Below are positions 46,815-57,700 of a stretch of 64,000 nt of DNA, piece after piece (position 1 is the stretch's first letter; each line of letters opens with the position of its first letter). The stretch is from assembly GCA_012931725.1 (NCBI GenBank), contig CM022944.1, positions 17,258,374 to 17,322,373 on the forward strand. Reading direction: 5' to 3'. The notes under the pieces were generated by a model. That model saw only the letters and a list, made by a program, of their open reading frames with translations. It was not told the origin of the DNA and ran no database searches. The translations under genes were made by a program, and so were the position numbers. This DNA is from Litsea cubeba (taxonomy: Eukaryota; Streptophyta; Magnoliopsida; Laurales; Lauraceae).

Positions 46815-47365
46815 GATAACGATATCGTTACCATTATTTATTATTTTCTCCATCCATTTTTTTGTCCAACAAGAAAATAATGGTGACTTTTTATTGAGAT
46901 GCATAAACAATGAGAAAGGCTCACGAATTTGGCTCAGAAATGCATTCTCCTAATAGGTGAAGTGAAGGTTCGAACCCTCAAAACGAGGGTTCGAACCTTC
47001 GGACTCTCTGGAATTTGGCCCAGGAAGGCAGTGAAGTGAAGGTTCGAACCCTCAAGATGAGGGTTCGAACCTTCATACTCTCTGGAATTTGGCCCAAGTC
47101 CGCAAGGAAATGAAGGTTCGAACCCTCATCTTGAGGGTTCGAACCTTCACTTCACTGCCTTCTTGGGCCAAATTCCAGAGAGTCCAAAGGTTCAAACCTT
47201 CGTTTTGAGGGTTCGAACCTTTACTTCACCTATTAGGAGAATGCATTTCTAAGCCAAATCCGTGAGCCTTTCTCATTGTTTATGCACCCCAATATAAATT
47301 CTGAGTTATTTGGTTATTGGAGACAAAAAATGGGTGAAGAACTAATAAATAATTATAACGATATC
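46815..47365. repeat. Long palindrome 1 (arms ~260 bp, loop ~30 bp)
   Basis: 46815-47078 is mirrored by 47111-47365. Matching landmarks in reverse order are AACGATATCG, GAGAAAGGCTCACG, GCATTCTCCTAATAGGTGAA, CTCTCTGGAATTTGGCCCA and GTTCGAACC pairs. A transcript across it would form a very long hairpin. Confidence 0.85.
46960..47230. repeat. Array of GGTTCGAACC self-complementary units
   Basis: Four units of the form AAGGTTCGAACCCT-(6-8)-AGGGTTCGAACCTT lie in this stretch, separated by TCTCTGGAATTTGGCCCA-type linkers. Each 10-bp core is itself a perfect palindrome, and each unit is a hairpin. One core has decayed to GGTTCAAACC. Similar units recur at 46393, 48985-49100 and 49600-49950. Confidence 0.9.
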
Positions 47366-47954
47366 GCTATCAAAATTTTTTTGAAAACTAGATTTTGAGT
47401 GAAATCGTGAGTCTTTCTTATTGTTTATGCATCTCAATATAAATTCACTATTATTTTCTTGTTGGACACAAAAAATCTATGAAGGAACTATAAAAGATGG
47501 TAACGAAATTGTTATCAAAAAATAATGTTAGGCACAAAATTCAAGTTCGTATGAGTAGGAATTCAAGTTCTTAAAGATTTTCCCCCATAAAAACCATCTA
47601 TAGATCATCCCATCTGCACTTATAATTTTTTTTCTTATGTTTGTTGCTATTCTTAACCTTACTTATGGGATCTATGAACTGATTGGGTTCATCGTTAATG
47701 TTGTTTATCATAATGTTTTTATGTTTGTTGACCCATCATGTCTTCATAATTTTGTACTGTAATGCTCCACCTTTTTTTATTAAAGTGAAAGCCTAAAATT
47801 ATGTGTGGGGTACTTGATTGATTGGTGCTAACAAAAGAAGATGACAAGTACCATTGACCCTTTGCCTATCTTTTTCACATTAAACACAATTTACTATTAT
47901 TTCATTTTCAATTCCTATATATCATATTTGACGTCTTTTTTTTTTGTGTGTGAT

Positions 47955-48070
47955 TGGAGGCCAGAGTCTGAGAGCTTCAGGGATGAAGGCATGGGTCTAG
48001 TTCCTTCAAAGTGGAAAGGAATCTGTCAGAATAACACCGAAGCTGGAGTTAGTTACAATGTCTTTCTGTA
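47955..48070 (+). pseudogene. Captured fragment of a subtilisin-like protease (subtilase)
   Basis: Plus-strand frame encoding RPESESFRDEGMGLVPSKWK then GICQNNTEAG, ending in a stop. This is the conserved segment after the catalytic Asp of plant S8 subtilases (normally GVWPESxSFxDxGMGPVPxxWKGxC). The GVW before PES has become WR and the following CNRKLIGAR is lost. Only this part-exon is present; the Asp, His and Ser active-site residues are not. Confidence 0.75.
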
Positions 48071-48309
48071 AAACCGGCTGACATCACCTTTGAATGGTTC
48101 TTTTTATTCATAGAAGTGAAGGTTCGACCCCTCCGGGCTATCTGGAATTTGGCACATTAAGGTAGAAACTTGAAGGTTCCAATATTTATGGGTCTCCATA
48201 GTTCTATTGAAGCATAAAAGTTCCTCATTCCAATGCTATATACAATACGAACAATTAGAACATTCAAAACATAGCAGAAAATGGACATATACATTCATTA
48301 CTATATACA

Positions 48310-49570
48310 CTTCTTTCTTAGACTCTCCCCAATTAGAAGATACTTCAGTAGTATAGAATCAGTTTGGACAGAAACTCTCTTTCATGAACCCACTTGGTTG
48401 AAAAAGTGCACGAGTACAAAACTATCCAAACGCGATTGTTTCCATAAAAAAAATGCAGATTTAGAGTGTGCCATATGGTCTTTTAAATTCCAAAATTTCA
48501 GCTAGAAAATGCATCGGAAATTGGACTAACCAGCCCCCTAAACAGGGGTACTCGGACATGTTTTCAAGAAAACAGCAGATCTGAACCCACTTAGTTAAAA
48601 ACGTGCGCGACTGTAAAACTAACCAAACGCGATTGTTTTCGTCCAAAAAAATGCAGATATAGAGTGTGTCATTTGGTCTTTGAAACCCCAAAATTTCAAC
48701 CAAAAACTCCATCGGAAAGTTGACTAACCAGCCCCTTAAACAGGGGTACTCGGACATGTTTTCAAGAAAACAGCAGATCTGAACCCACTTGGTTGAAATA
48801 GTGCGCGACTGCAAAACTAACCAAACGCGATTGTTTCCACTAAAAAAAATGCAGATTTAGAGTGTGTCATATGGTCTTTAAAACCCCAAAATTTCAGCCA
48901 GAAACTCCATTGGAAAGTGGACTAACCAGCCCCCTAAACAGGAGTACTCGGACAGGTAAAAAAAGAAAAAAAGTGTTGGCGAATCCCAAAGGTTCGAACC
49001 CTTACTGTAAGGGTTCGAACCTTAGTGGTCTCTGGGATTTGGCACAGAAGGGTTACGAAGCAAAGGTTTGAACCCTTACTGTAAGGGTTCGAACCTTTGG
49101 GATTTGCCAATACTTTTTTTCTTTTTTTTAGCTTGTCAAGTACCCCTGTTTAGGGGGTTGGTTAGTCCACTTCCGGATGGAGTTTCTGGCTGATATTTTG
49201 GGGTTTCAAAGATCATATGGCACACTCTAAATCTACATTTTTTTGGATGGAAACAATCGCATTTGGTTAGTTTTGCACTCGCACACTTTTTCAACAAAGT
49301 GAGTTCAGATCTGCTGTTTTCTTGAAAACATGTCCGAGTACCCCTGTTTAGGGGGCTGGTTAGTCCACTTCCCGATGCAGTTTCTGGCTGAAATTTTGTG
49401 GTTTAAAAGACCATATGGCACACTCTAAATCTGCATTTTTTTTACGGAAACAATCGCGTTTGGATAGTTTTGCACTCGCGCACTTTTTCAACCAAGTGGG
49501 TTCATGAAAGAGAGTTTTTGTCCAAACTGATTCTATACTACTGAAGTATCTTCTAATTGGGGAGATTCTA
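48310..49570. repeat. Long palindrome 2 containing ~197-bp tandem repeats in both arms
   Basis: 48310-48990 is inverted relative to 49080-49570. The left arm holds three tandem copies and the right arm two, of a unit of about 197 bp carrying CTAAACAGGGGTACTCGGAC, CCAAACGCGATTGTTT and AATGCAGATTTAGAGTGTG. The loop contains GGTTCGAACC units. Outer landmarks (TTAGAAGATACTTCAGTAGT and its complement) align. Open frames inside come from the repeat. Confidence 0.85.
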
Positions 49571-49599
49571 AGAAGTCCTCTCAGACTCTGGCCTCACAC

Positions 49600-49960
49600 C
49601 AAGGGTTTGAACCTTCGTTGTCTCTGGAATTTGGCCCAGGGAGGTTCGAAGTTGAAGGTTCAAACCCTTTTAATGAGGGTTCGAACCTTCTTTGTTTGGA
49701 ATTTGGCTCAGTGAGTATTGAAATTATCTGGTTCGAACCCAATTGATGAATTTGTGTTTTTTTTAATCTTTCCCATCTCTTTTCCATGTTTTGGGCTCCT
49801 GTAATGTAACCTTTCATGATTTCATTCCATTTAACAATCACATTTTTTGTCTCTTTGAGGGATCGAACCTTTGTGCTCTCTGGAAAATGGCTCCGGAAGG
49901 GCAGCAAGAGAAAGTTCGAACCCTCAAAGCTAGGGTTCGAACCTTTGGGCGCTCTGGAAA
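49600..49960. repeat. Second group of GGTTCGAACC units with GGAATTTGGC linkers
   Basis: Perfect cores at about 49680, 49731 and 49935, with decayed versions (GGTTTGAACC, GGTTCAAACC, GATCGAACC, AGTTCGAACC) between them. Linkers are CTCTGGAATTTGGCCCA or CTCTGGAAAAATGGCTC. This group is less regular than the one at 46960-47230. Confidence 0.75.
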
Positions 49961-50208
49961 AATGGCTCGGCTTTTCTTGTAAAGTTTTTTATAACGATAT
50001 CGTTATGATCTTTAGAGTTTTTTGTTCCTTTTTTCGCCCCCAGCAATGAGATTGGCCCTGACTATATATTGAGATACATAAACAATGAAAAAGACTCACG
50101 GAGGTTACCAAGAATACCAAATTACAAATATTTTAACAACAAAAAATGGAACACGTCTTGCATGTTGTCTTAGTAATTGTGTAAGTGCTCCCTTTCTCCC
50201 AACCTTCC

Positions 50209-51231
50209 TGCACTTCATATGCATTGCTTTTGTATTCAAGACTTTATGCCATAAAAAATCATACTTCTATCTTTTATGAATAATATAAACAGCATGTGAA
50301 CGTTTGATAAATAAACTATACAACAGCTCGACACACGTCATTATATATTGATAGAATAAAATCCATACAAATTACTTTCAGACACTCAAAATATGAGTGT
50401 GGCCAGCATCACTCAATTTTACACAAAATATTGCACAGCTCATATCTATAGGAATTCTTATATGTACACAACGCCTGCCACAAGAAATATAAACCAAACC
50501 CTTACAAATCAAAAGGAATTGACATTGGCTCTCTGGTTTCCACCATCTCCCATCACGTGTTGTATTCTTCTTTTAAAGGAGTTGTTTTGATTTTGATATT
50601 CTTCATACTTCTTACACCTTCCTCTTTGTCGACCAATGTCATGATAACGTCTCCAATCATAAGAAAGATCTTGTCATGGCCTCTCAAAGCCTGCAAACTT
50701 TGATGTATGCAGCTTATGGATCACCACTAGTCCAGGATTAGATAGAAGTAGCTGTGGTAAGAAAAAATAATGGATGTGTGAGAGACTTTAAATAACAAAA
50801 AAAATGTATCAAAGATAGTCCACATAGACTAATCGTTAAAGTCATGACTCTACGACAAATGTTAAAACACTATAGATAAAAAGAAAAAACAAAGAACATG
50901 ACAAAAAAAATATGAAGAATAGATGGGAAGTGAAGTTATGCTCTATTTCCATTAGAAATGATAGTTCTCATTTCCATTTCGAAGTGAAGTTATGCTCTAT
51001 TTTTCTCTTTACTGTATGTTTTCAAGGAAACTTATTTTTAGAAGGAAACATCTCTTGTCCACAAAAAACATTTAGAGTAAAATAACTGGTTGTGCATATT
51101 TTTCTATTAAGTAACTGCACAACTAACAAATTCCAACACTCAAATAGCAATACTAACAAATTCCCAAAACTAGAATAAAAGAAACCATCTAGATTTCATA
51201 AAACAGTCAAAGAAAGAACTACTGATCGAAG
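50209..51231. other. Element-internal DNA between foldback region and BXL fragment
   Basis: AT-rich. A minus-strand stretch around 50530-50690 is open and of ordinary composition (contains YHDIGRQRGRCKKYEEYQ) and might be another captured exon, but I cannot name its source. Confidence 0.4.
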
Positions 51232-51387
51232 TCAATCCAATTGAGCTCACTGCTGATGCGGCTCGACAAGGAATTGTTATGCCCAAGAATGACAATACCT
51301 TGCCTTTAAGCCCTAACAAGTATAAGAATCTTGCTGTGGTTGGACCCCATGCAAATGCTACCAAAGCCATGATAGGAAATTATGCAG
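51232..51387 (+). pseudogene. Captured exon of a beta-D-xylosidase (GH3, BXL type)
   Basis: Plus-strand frame encoding PIELTADAARQGIVMPKNDN, then LPLSPNKYKNLAVVGPHANA and TKAMIGNYAG, ending at a GT donor. This is the segment preceding the C-terminal GH3 domain of plant cell-wall beta-D-xylosidases. The usual GIVLLKN has become GIVMPKN. No neighbouring exon of the gene is present and there is no clear acceptor on the left. It is a single captured exon. Confidence 0.85.
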
Positions 51388-53539
51388 GTAAAGCATGTTT
51401 ATTGTTTGTTTGTTTGTTTTTTAAATGATAGTTATATTAAAGAGGAGAACAACACAAAAACAGAGACACAACAACATAGCCATCAGTCACCTAAAAAGGG
51501 GTGGCCATCAAAATTTACTTGTCCAGAAAATCCATTAAAGCCAAACCTAGCTAAGTTAGGAACAATTACATATTAAAATAGAACCAATCTAAAGATAATG
51601 AATCAAAGAATAGAAGTGTCAAAATGACAGGCGGTAGAAATCAAACTATAATTAGCCCCTACTTCCCCAGCCCCTTCTTGCAGTCACAGTAAAACAGTGA
51701 ACGCCACACAAACAAGAAATAAGAGAAATAAGATTAATCTAAGAAGCAATGAAAAAAGAGCATCCTTCCAAGCCATGCAAAAATAATGAAAATCCGGCAC
51801 TGATAATATGACTGTATGAGGACTCATCCAAGAAGGCTTAGGGGCCCACAAAAGGCAAATGCCAAAAGTTATACCAGTAGCTATGTTCATTATGAAAGCA
51901 AATGTAGTGGTACTGTGGCAGTCAACACAATATCATGACAAAGACATTTGTTGCTGCTCGCATTATGGCATTCACATGGTAGCATGACTCCTACACAAAT
52001 CTTGGATATAAAAGGTAACCACAAATTTATAGCACTTAAAAGGGGAAGAAAGACAAGAACACCAAACATAACCAGATCTGGCCCATGTTGCTCCTAACTC
52101 CAAAACCAATCACAATTACTCAATCACTTTAAAATGTTGCAAAATTGGCAATAATGGTTCAAATGTTGCATAAAGCTCTAATTATGATGTCAAGATAGAA
52201 TGCTCCTATATCAATCTTAAGACACAAATATCATTTAAGAGGTTTCATATAATAAAACATTTTACTATACCAAAAATAAACTAGAGTATTGTTCATTGAA
52301 ATGCACTACTTTCATACATAAAACTTCTGAAGGTTCAAAGAGAAGTAAAACATCTCAAGCACCTGAATATCATGAAAACCTGGATACAATGAATTCATCA
52401 TTTCAATTATTCTTTTATGAGTAATGCAGCTGTCACTAGTTATATAGTAGTACTCATTATCCGACCATAAACTGATAGGATAAGGCCAAAATGGTGATGA
52501 TGATTATAAAATCATAAAGTGCATGGCTTAAATATAAAGTCCATTGCTACTAAAATGAACATAGAGTATATAATACAAACATCAATTTTTTAGCAAGAAA
52601 ATAAAAATATATATAACAAAAACTACCCACCAAGAGCAATGGAAAGCTTTGAAGAGAATCCTCGCACTGCTATGATATATGGAATAATATCCTGTCAAAA
52701 GCTTCCACGATGACCATGTACCTGTACGTAACATTTCTAAAGCAACTTACCCATTTCTAAAACAACTGGTATTAATACGCATAAAGTATTCATAATCCAC
52801 ATTTGAGCTCAGTTAGCAACCAGGTTATGGATTCAAGCACATCGAAATGTTTATGTAACAAACTAACTACATTGCTTGGTTCAGCCCAGTAAATTCAGCA
52901 CAAACAAAACTACTTTTTCACTAACAATATTGACTTGGGTTGAATTTACTTTCTCTTAGTTTGCACCGAGCCCCTGGACAGTGCTACTAAACCCTCAATA
53001 ATGCTTCCTTCTTATAGGCATTTTATCAAACATGTAACATGCATGAAAAACATAAAAGCGCTTCCCTTAGTTCCCTTACAAACATTCAAGAATATATGTC
53101 ATGATAAGAAATTGCAATGAATCTCTATTTCAACAAACACACATGAGGTACATATCTACCAACAACCCAGAAGAACTCGGTCCATTTCACGATGTTAATA
53201 TCAAATGAATGATACAAAAACACCTGGAAGAAGGAAAGAAAAAAATGTATTTTCATATAGCAAAAAATAGATACAGAAATGTAAATCAGCCATAGATAGA
53301 GATAGAGTAAGAGGGAATCAAATCCCTTAGATTCACTGACGTCGGTCTGGTAAACTCATCCCCATCCATGGAAACCGAATATAAAAAATAAGGCAAAAAT
53401 CTTTTTTGGTGCAAGCATCTTCCTTTCTACATTCTCCCAGAGAAATCAAGAGGGATGTTTGCAGTGAGAGGGATGTTTACAGTTATTCACCGACGTCAAT
53501 CTGGTTATTTTTCGCTCATTACCCTAACATCCATAAACA
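51388..53539. other. Element-internal DNA right of the BXL fragment
   Basis: AT-rich with no exon I can identify. 51413-51900 has the look of a LINE 3' end on the minus strand, with low support. Confidence 0.4.
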
Positions 53540-53720
53540 AGAGGGCTGGAGAAGCTCGCGGGAACGTGGAATAAAGGGCTGAAGATGACGATGTCGTTCG
53601 ATTGAGGGAAGGGTAAATGTGTCAAAAGTCACCGTACCAACACCAAAATGGGCATTTTCATGTATTTCTGATTAAATTCGTATAATACCAGTATAGGGAC
53701 ACTTTTTTGGTAAAAATCCC
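53540..53720 (-). repeat. Right terminal inverted repeat of the Mutator-like element
   Basis: Reverse complement of 39240-39420 with moderate divergence and a few indels. The block GATGACGATGTCGTTCGA at 53584-53601 matches the left-end TCGAACGATATCGTCATC with one internal difference. The outermost ~110 bp align best. Confidence 0.9.
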
Positions 53721-53852
53721 TATTATATATACCCCTAACGCGTAAAATATGCAAAACCCTTCATGTTTCGCGCGCGCTCTCTCTCTACAGATTCAAAAAT
53801 ATTTTCTTGAGCGGCACGATTTCTAAATCCCGCGAAGAGATCGAGAGAGAAG

Positions 53853-56800
53853 ATGGAGAATCGAAGGCATCTTCCTCTGTCGGTATGTAATCTTCAGTTT
53901 TAATTTTTAGGGTTTTCTTGCTTATGATGTTTCTTCTTTGTTTGTTCTTGTGGAATTGCTAGGGTTCTTGTTTTGTTTTGCTTTGTTGTTGTTTGGGAAT
54001 TATAGGGTTCGATGGAAACGCGAATTTTCGCATGGGTTTGTTACGAACTTGGAAAGTCGAAGGGCTATGTTTTGTTTGAGTTTTGAGTTTTTCTTTTTAG
54101 AATAAAGAAAACCCTGTTTGCTTGTTTAGAATCATATGATTGACATTGGTAGCTTCTTTCTTTGGTTTATGGGGATGTTTTCAGTGCATGTATTCTTGAT
54201 ATGATGGTTTTCGAACCATTTCTTATTTGTTTGTTTTTTATGTTAAGTTCGATGGTTTCTTAATAAATTCTCTTTCTTTCTCTGAGGTTTTGTTCAAAAC
54301 CTAAACCATATGTGTTCGTGAAATGGGTTTCTTCAGAACACTTTCTATTCTTTATTCCTACCTGCTTTTCCTTTTCTTTTTCTTTTGATGGGTTTGTAAA
54401 GGACCCGTTCATTACATGTTGGTTTCATGGGTTTCCTCAAATCATACCAACAAACCCACCCTTCGGGGGTATAGAAGAAGGGCATACCGTGAATTGCACA
54501 GTGAGCAAATGTTAAGTAGGAGGTGGATATCAGTTGGATTGGTGATAATAATTTTGGTAGATTTGGTTGAAAGGAAATAATACTGCTTAGGGATAAGGTC
54601 AGACCAATTGAGTTGGTTATTGAAAGGGTGACTTGTTGACCTTTTAAACTAAACTGGGGAAGATAAAAGTAAAGGCATAGTGGTTATTATCAAGGTTTGT
54701 GAAGTTGATTCTTGATGATGCTTAGATAGAAAATCCGAGGCCTTGTGGAATTCCTGGATCACTTAGAATGAGAAGGATGAGGATCTAATGAAATACTATG
54801 TGTTGATGAAGGAAATTGATGTGAATTAGGTGAAGATTAGAGCACATGGAAGACATATTGTTCAATATTTGGTTCTTGTTTGGGTGATTGGTAGTGGGAG
54901 GACATTTGATCTTTACTGTTAATAGAGCACTTTGTAATTTTGTTCTTCTTCGATGACATTATGGTTATTGTTAACGACTCCATGTATAAAGTAAAGAAAC
55001 TGACTCTTAGCTAAAGTTTATGGGTTTAGAGACTACTTAAATTCCTCCTTTCATTTTTTTTTCATATGAATAGTATCTAGTATCTTGTTTTTTTCACCAT
55101 CATCTCATTTATGAATTTGTGCCGTTCTTTGAAACTTTGTAAATTTGGAAATTTCCTAGGCTTCTTTGGTTCTTTCTGCAGATTTGATGTTTCTTAACAA
55201 AAAATGATATGTTGCGGTTTTATGTTCCAAAGGAATGCTGAGAGGACTGCTTTGTATGACTAGCTTCTGTGCTTGGCCTGAAGCTTGCAAATTTTGAGAT
55301 ATCATAGTTTTTTCCCGGATTAAATTGTGTTATTGTATGAATATTTCCACAGTGCTTCCTTGTGGGAACATGAATTCTTTTGCAATATGGACTTTGAAGG
55401 TAACTTTTTGACTCTGAATGTGGGATGAGAAAGAAAACATTATTTTGGATTAATAATTCCTGTTCCTCAAGCATCTTAGAAAATCTGAAGCCTCTGTGAA
55501 GCTCCGTTGTTCCTATTAGGCAATGCTATATCTTCTCTGTAAAATGTCACTCCTTATCAAAACCAGGGATTCACGCTTGGTTTATTTTCGAGTTGGGCCG
55601 GTGGGTTGGGTTTGTAATCAACACCAGCTGTAAAACAATCACCCACAATTTTGGCAAAATAACAATAATAAAACACACTAGATATAGAGTAGTTTTCAAA
55701 TTTTATCTGTAAAAGTGAATAGCATGTTTTTAGTATTAAAATATATATAGAGAAAAAAAATCAGAGGATGTTTGTTGTCATGACAAAATAGCTGTGGGTT
55801 GTTTACTGGTGCAGTGTTCTTGTTGTACTCCTGTTGTTTGTGTAATATCCACTTTTTGTTTTTAAACAAAATAATAAATATAATAGAATTGCATGCCAAG
55901 TTTCCTGTAAGGAATGAAAAGATAACTAGCTGAAGAAAAACAGGGAAGAAAAAAAAAAGAAATGGTGGGAAAATATAAAGAATAAAAATATTTGAATGCT
56001 GAAGGCTGGCCTGACCTTAACTCAACTGTCTTTGGGACCTTGAATACAAAATAGAAACGGAAATGAAGAAGCTGCGGTTATGAATGTTGGCATGATATGG
56101 TTTCTACATGCAAGGTGGAGCCTTGCAAGAGTGGGTAGGCTACAGCATACAGTGGGCTCCATTAGCGGTCATTTAAGAAGTTAAATCAAGTCATAATCAT
56201 TCCTTAACGCCTAGCCAAAAAAAAAAAGGTTAAGCATTAACCAACATATGTAATTGAGAACTACAAGGTAGAAAGGAACACGATTTCTTACTCATAAATC
56301 AATGTTTAATTGGTAATAGACATTCTGGCTGCCCTAAATATCTGATCAGTAGGTGTTGATATGAGATACTGTGTACTTCCATTTCCATAATCATTGCAAA
56401 CTGCACATTCATTTATACATGAGGGCCGCGTTTTAGGGCTGTCTTTTTATGCCAAATGCTTAATATTGTTGCTTTCAGCAGAACTTAATTTCCACTTGTT
56501 CAAAATAATATAATTGAGTGATTGTTTACTGGCACTGATCATGCTCTTTTTTGTTACTACTCTTTTGCAATTTGCAGCTTTATCCTGTGTCATAAAACAA
56601 TTACTTTATATATCACCTGGTGGTTTATACATTTTGTGACGACTTTTTTTTCTCCACCATCTACACTCAACTTGAGATTAATATCTTTGGTACGTTCCAT
56701 CATCACCTCTTCCATTATGATTTAAATGGTCAACGTGGGGTGACAGAACTTGTGGGGACCTATATTAGGGAAGTTGTGGTTTAACTCTTATATTAACACT

Positions 56801-57700
56801 TGAAAAGTTGATCCTTTTTGAATGCGTCTTATTTTACACATGCATTTTATTGCTTATTTGCTACATATGGATTTGCATATTGACCTATGGGCCTATAAAG
56901 AACTCCTTGGCCTAGATGCTTATTTAGGAAGTAAGAAAACTTGTACTTCTTTCTTTTTAAAGATCCACTAGACACGTAATTCATCTTCACATGCAGCTAA
57001 GCTATTTTTAGTTCTTCTGATATTTGAGCTTTTTTTGATAGTAGATAACTTTGTAATTTTGTCCTTCTTCAATGATGTTATGGTTATCGCTACAAATTAC
57101 ATGTCACTTGTGCCATGTATTTAGTGAAGAAATTGACTCTTAGCTAAAGATTATATGGCTAGAGACTACTTCCTGCAGTCTTCTCCTCATAATTTTCATA
57201 TGAATGATAACTTGACAGTGTCTAGTTACAAATAAGGAATTTCCAAGATAGAGAATATTTTTAAAATTTTAGCTATAGAAGTGCATGACATGTTTTTAAT
57301 ATTAAAAATAAAAATATATAGAAAAAAATTCATAGGATGTTTGTTGTCATCCCCAACCAGCCGCTGGGTAGTTAGATATACATCAATCTAACATTGTATA
57401 TCACTTCAAAAGAAGTGAAATTTGGGTGAATGCATAATTAGGGAAAGGAAGGGCTGAAGAATTTAATAATGACTTTGATCAAGTAAATATGGGCATCTTA
57501 CCAACTAGGTAGTCCTCTCGTACTAAAATTCAATTCAGTTTTATATAAACCTCATTTTCTTTATTCTTTGTTTTGCACAGTCAACTGCACAATCTAATGT
57601 CATGCAGTCAAATCTTAAATCTGCAGTAACTGACCTTGCCTCTACTAACCTTGATCAAATGGATCTCCGAAGTCATAAATCTTACCTTGTGGGATCCTGA
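53853..57700 (+). CDS. Unidentified gene: first exon and possible second exon
   Basis: The first exon is convincing in form: a GA-rich leader (53770-53852), an ATG at 53853 giving MENRRHLPLS, and a strong donor at 53883 (TCG|GTATGT) followed by a typical T-rich 5' intron. A plausible acceptor (TTTTGCACAG) at 57571-57580 opens an in-phase exon encoding STAQSNVMQSNLKSAVTDLA and a further 19 residues to a stop at 57698, for a 49-residue product. I do not recognise it, and the true second exon may lie elsewhere or beyond the window. The Mutator-like element ends 132 bp before the ATG, so most of the native promoter now lies 14.5 kb away. Confidence 0.3.
53884..57580 (+). other. Putative first intron / noncoding DNA
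   Basis: T-rich sequence with no transposon ends or other exons recognised. Two diverged copies of GACTCTTAGCTAAAG with ATGACATTATGGTTATTGTT-like sequence (about 54950-55060 and 57070-57190) indicate an old internal duplication. Confidence 0.5.

Larger units (their letters stand above)
45700..50208. mobile_element. 4.5 kb foldback region nested in the Mutator-like element
   Basis: The outer ends are inverted copies: GGAAGGTTGGGAGAAA at 45700 and TTTCTCCCAACCTTCC at 50193-50208. Further in, TACACAATTACTAAGACAAC is mirrored by GTTGTCTTAGTAATTGTGTA. Between them are short tandem repeats, two large palindromes and the GGTTCGAACC arrays. No target duplication is visible at these ends, so it may be an internal rearrangement or an older foldback insertion. 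A subtilase fragment lies within. Confidence 0.6.
39240..53720 (+). mobile_element. 14.5 kb Mutator-like element (Pack-MULE) with captured host gene fragments
   Basis: Its two ends are long inverted repeats. The outermost part shares TTTTACCAAAAAAGTGTCC, and similarity extends, with small gaps, about 180 bp inward. The flanks are an identical 9-bp duplication, TATTATATA (39231-39239 and 53721-53729), which is diagnostic of Mutator-superfamily transposition. I find no MuDR-type transposase, so it is nonautonomous. Inside, all on the plus strand, are fragments of RRP45, a receptor-like kinase, RPT6, a GH79 enzyme, a subtilase and a beta-xylosidase. The multi-exon fragments keep their introns, which shows capture from genomic DNA rather than cDNA. 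A 4.5 kb foldback region occupies the middle. It is much larger than most described Pack-MULEs and may be a composite. It inserted about 130 bp upstream of the ATG at 53853. Confidence 0.9.

Noticed and set aside
46960..47230. Regular short palindromes as a CRISPR array
   Set aside because: The context is a plant genome, the spacers are themselves repeated, and units sit inside a larger inverted repeat.
46390..49960. GGTTCGAACC copies as tRNA genes
   Set aside because: The motif resembles the T-arm/B box, but there is no acceptor stem, anticodon arm or A box at the right spacing.
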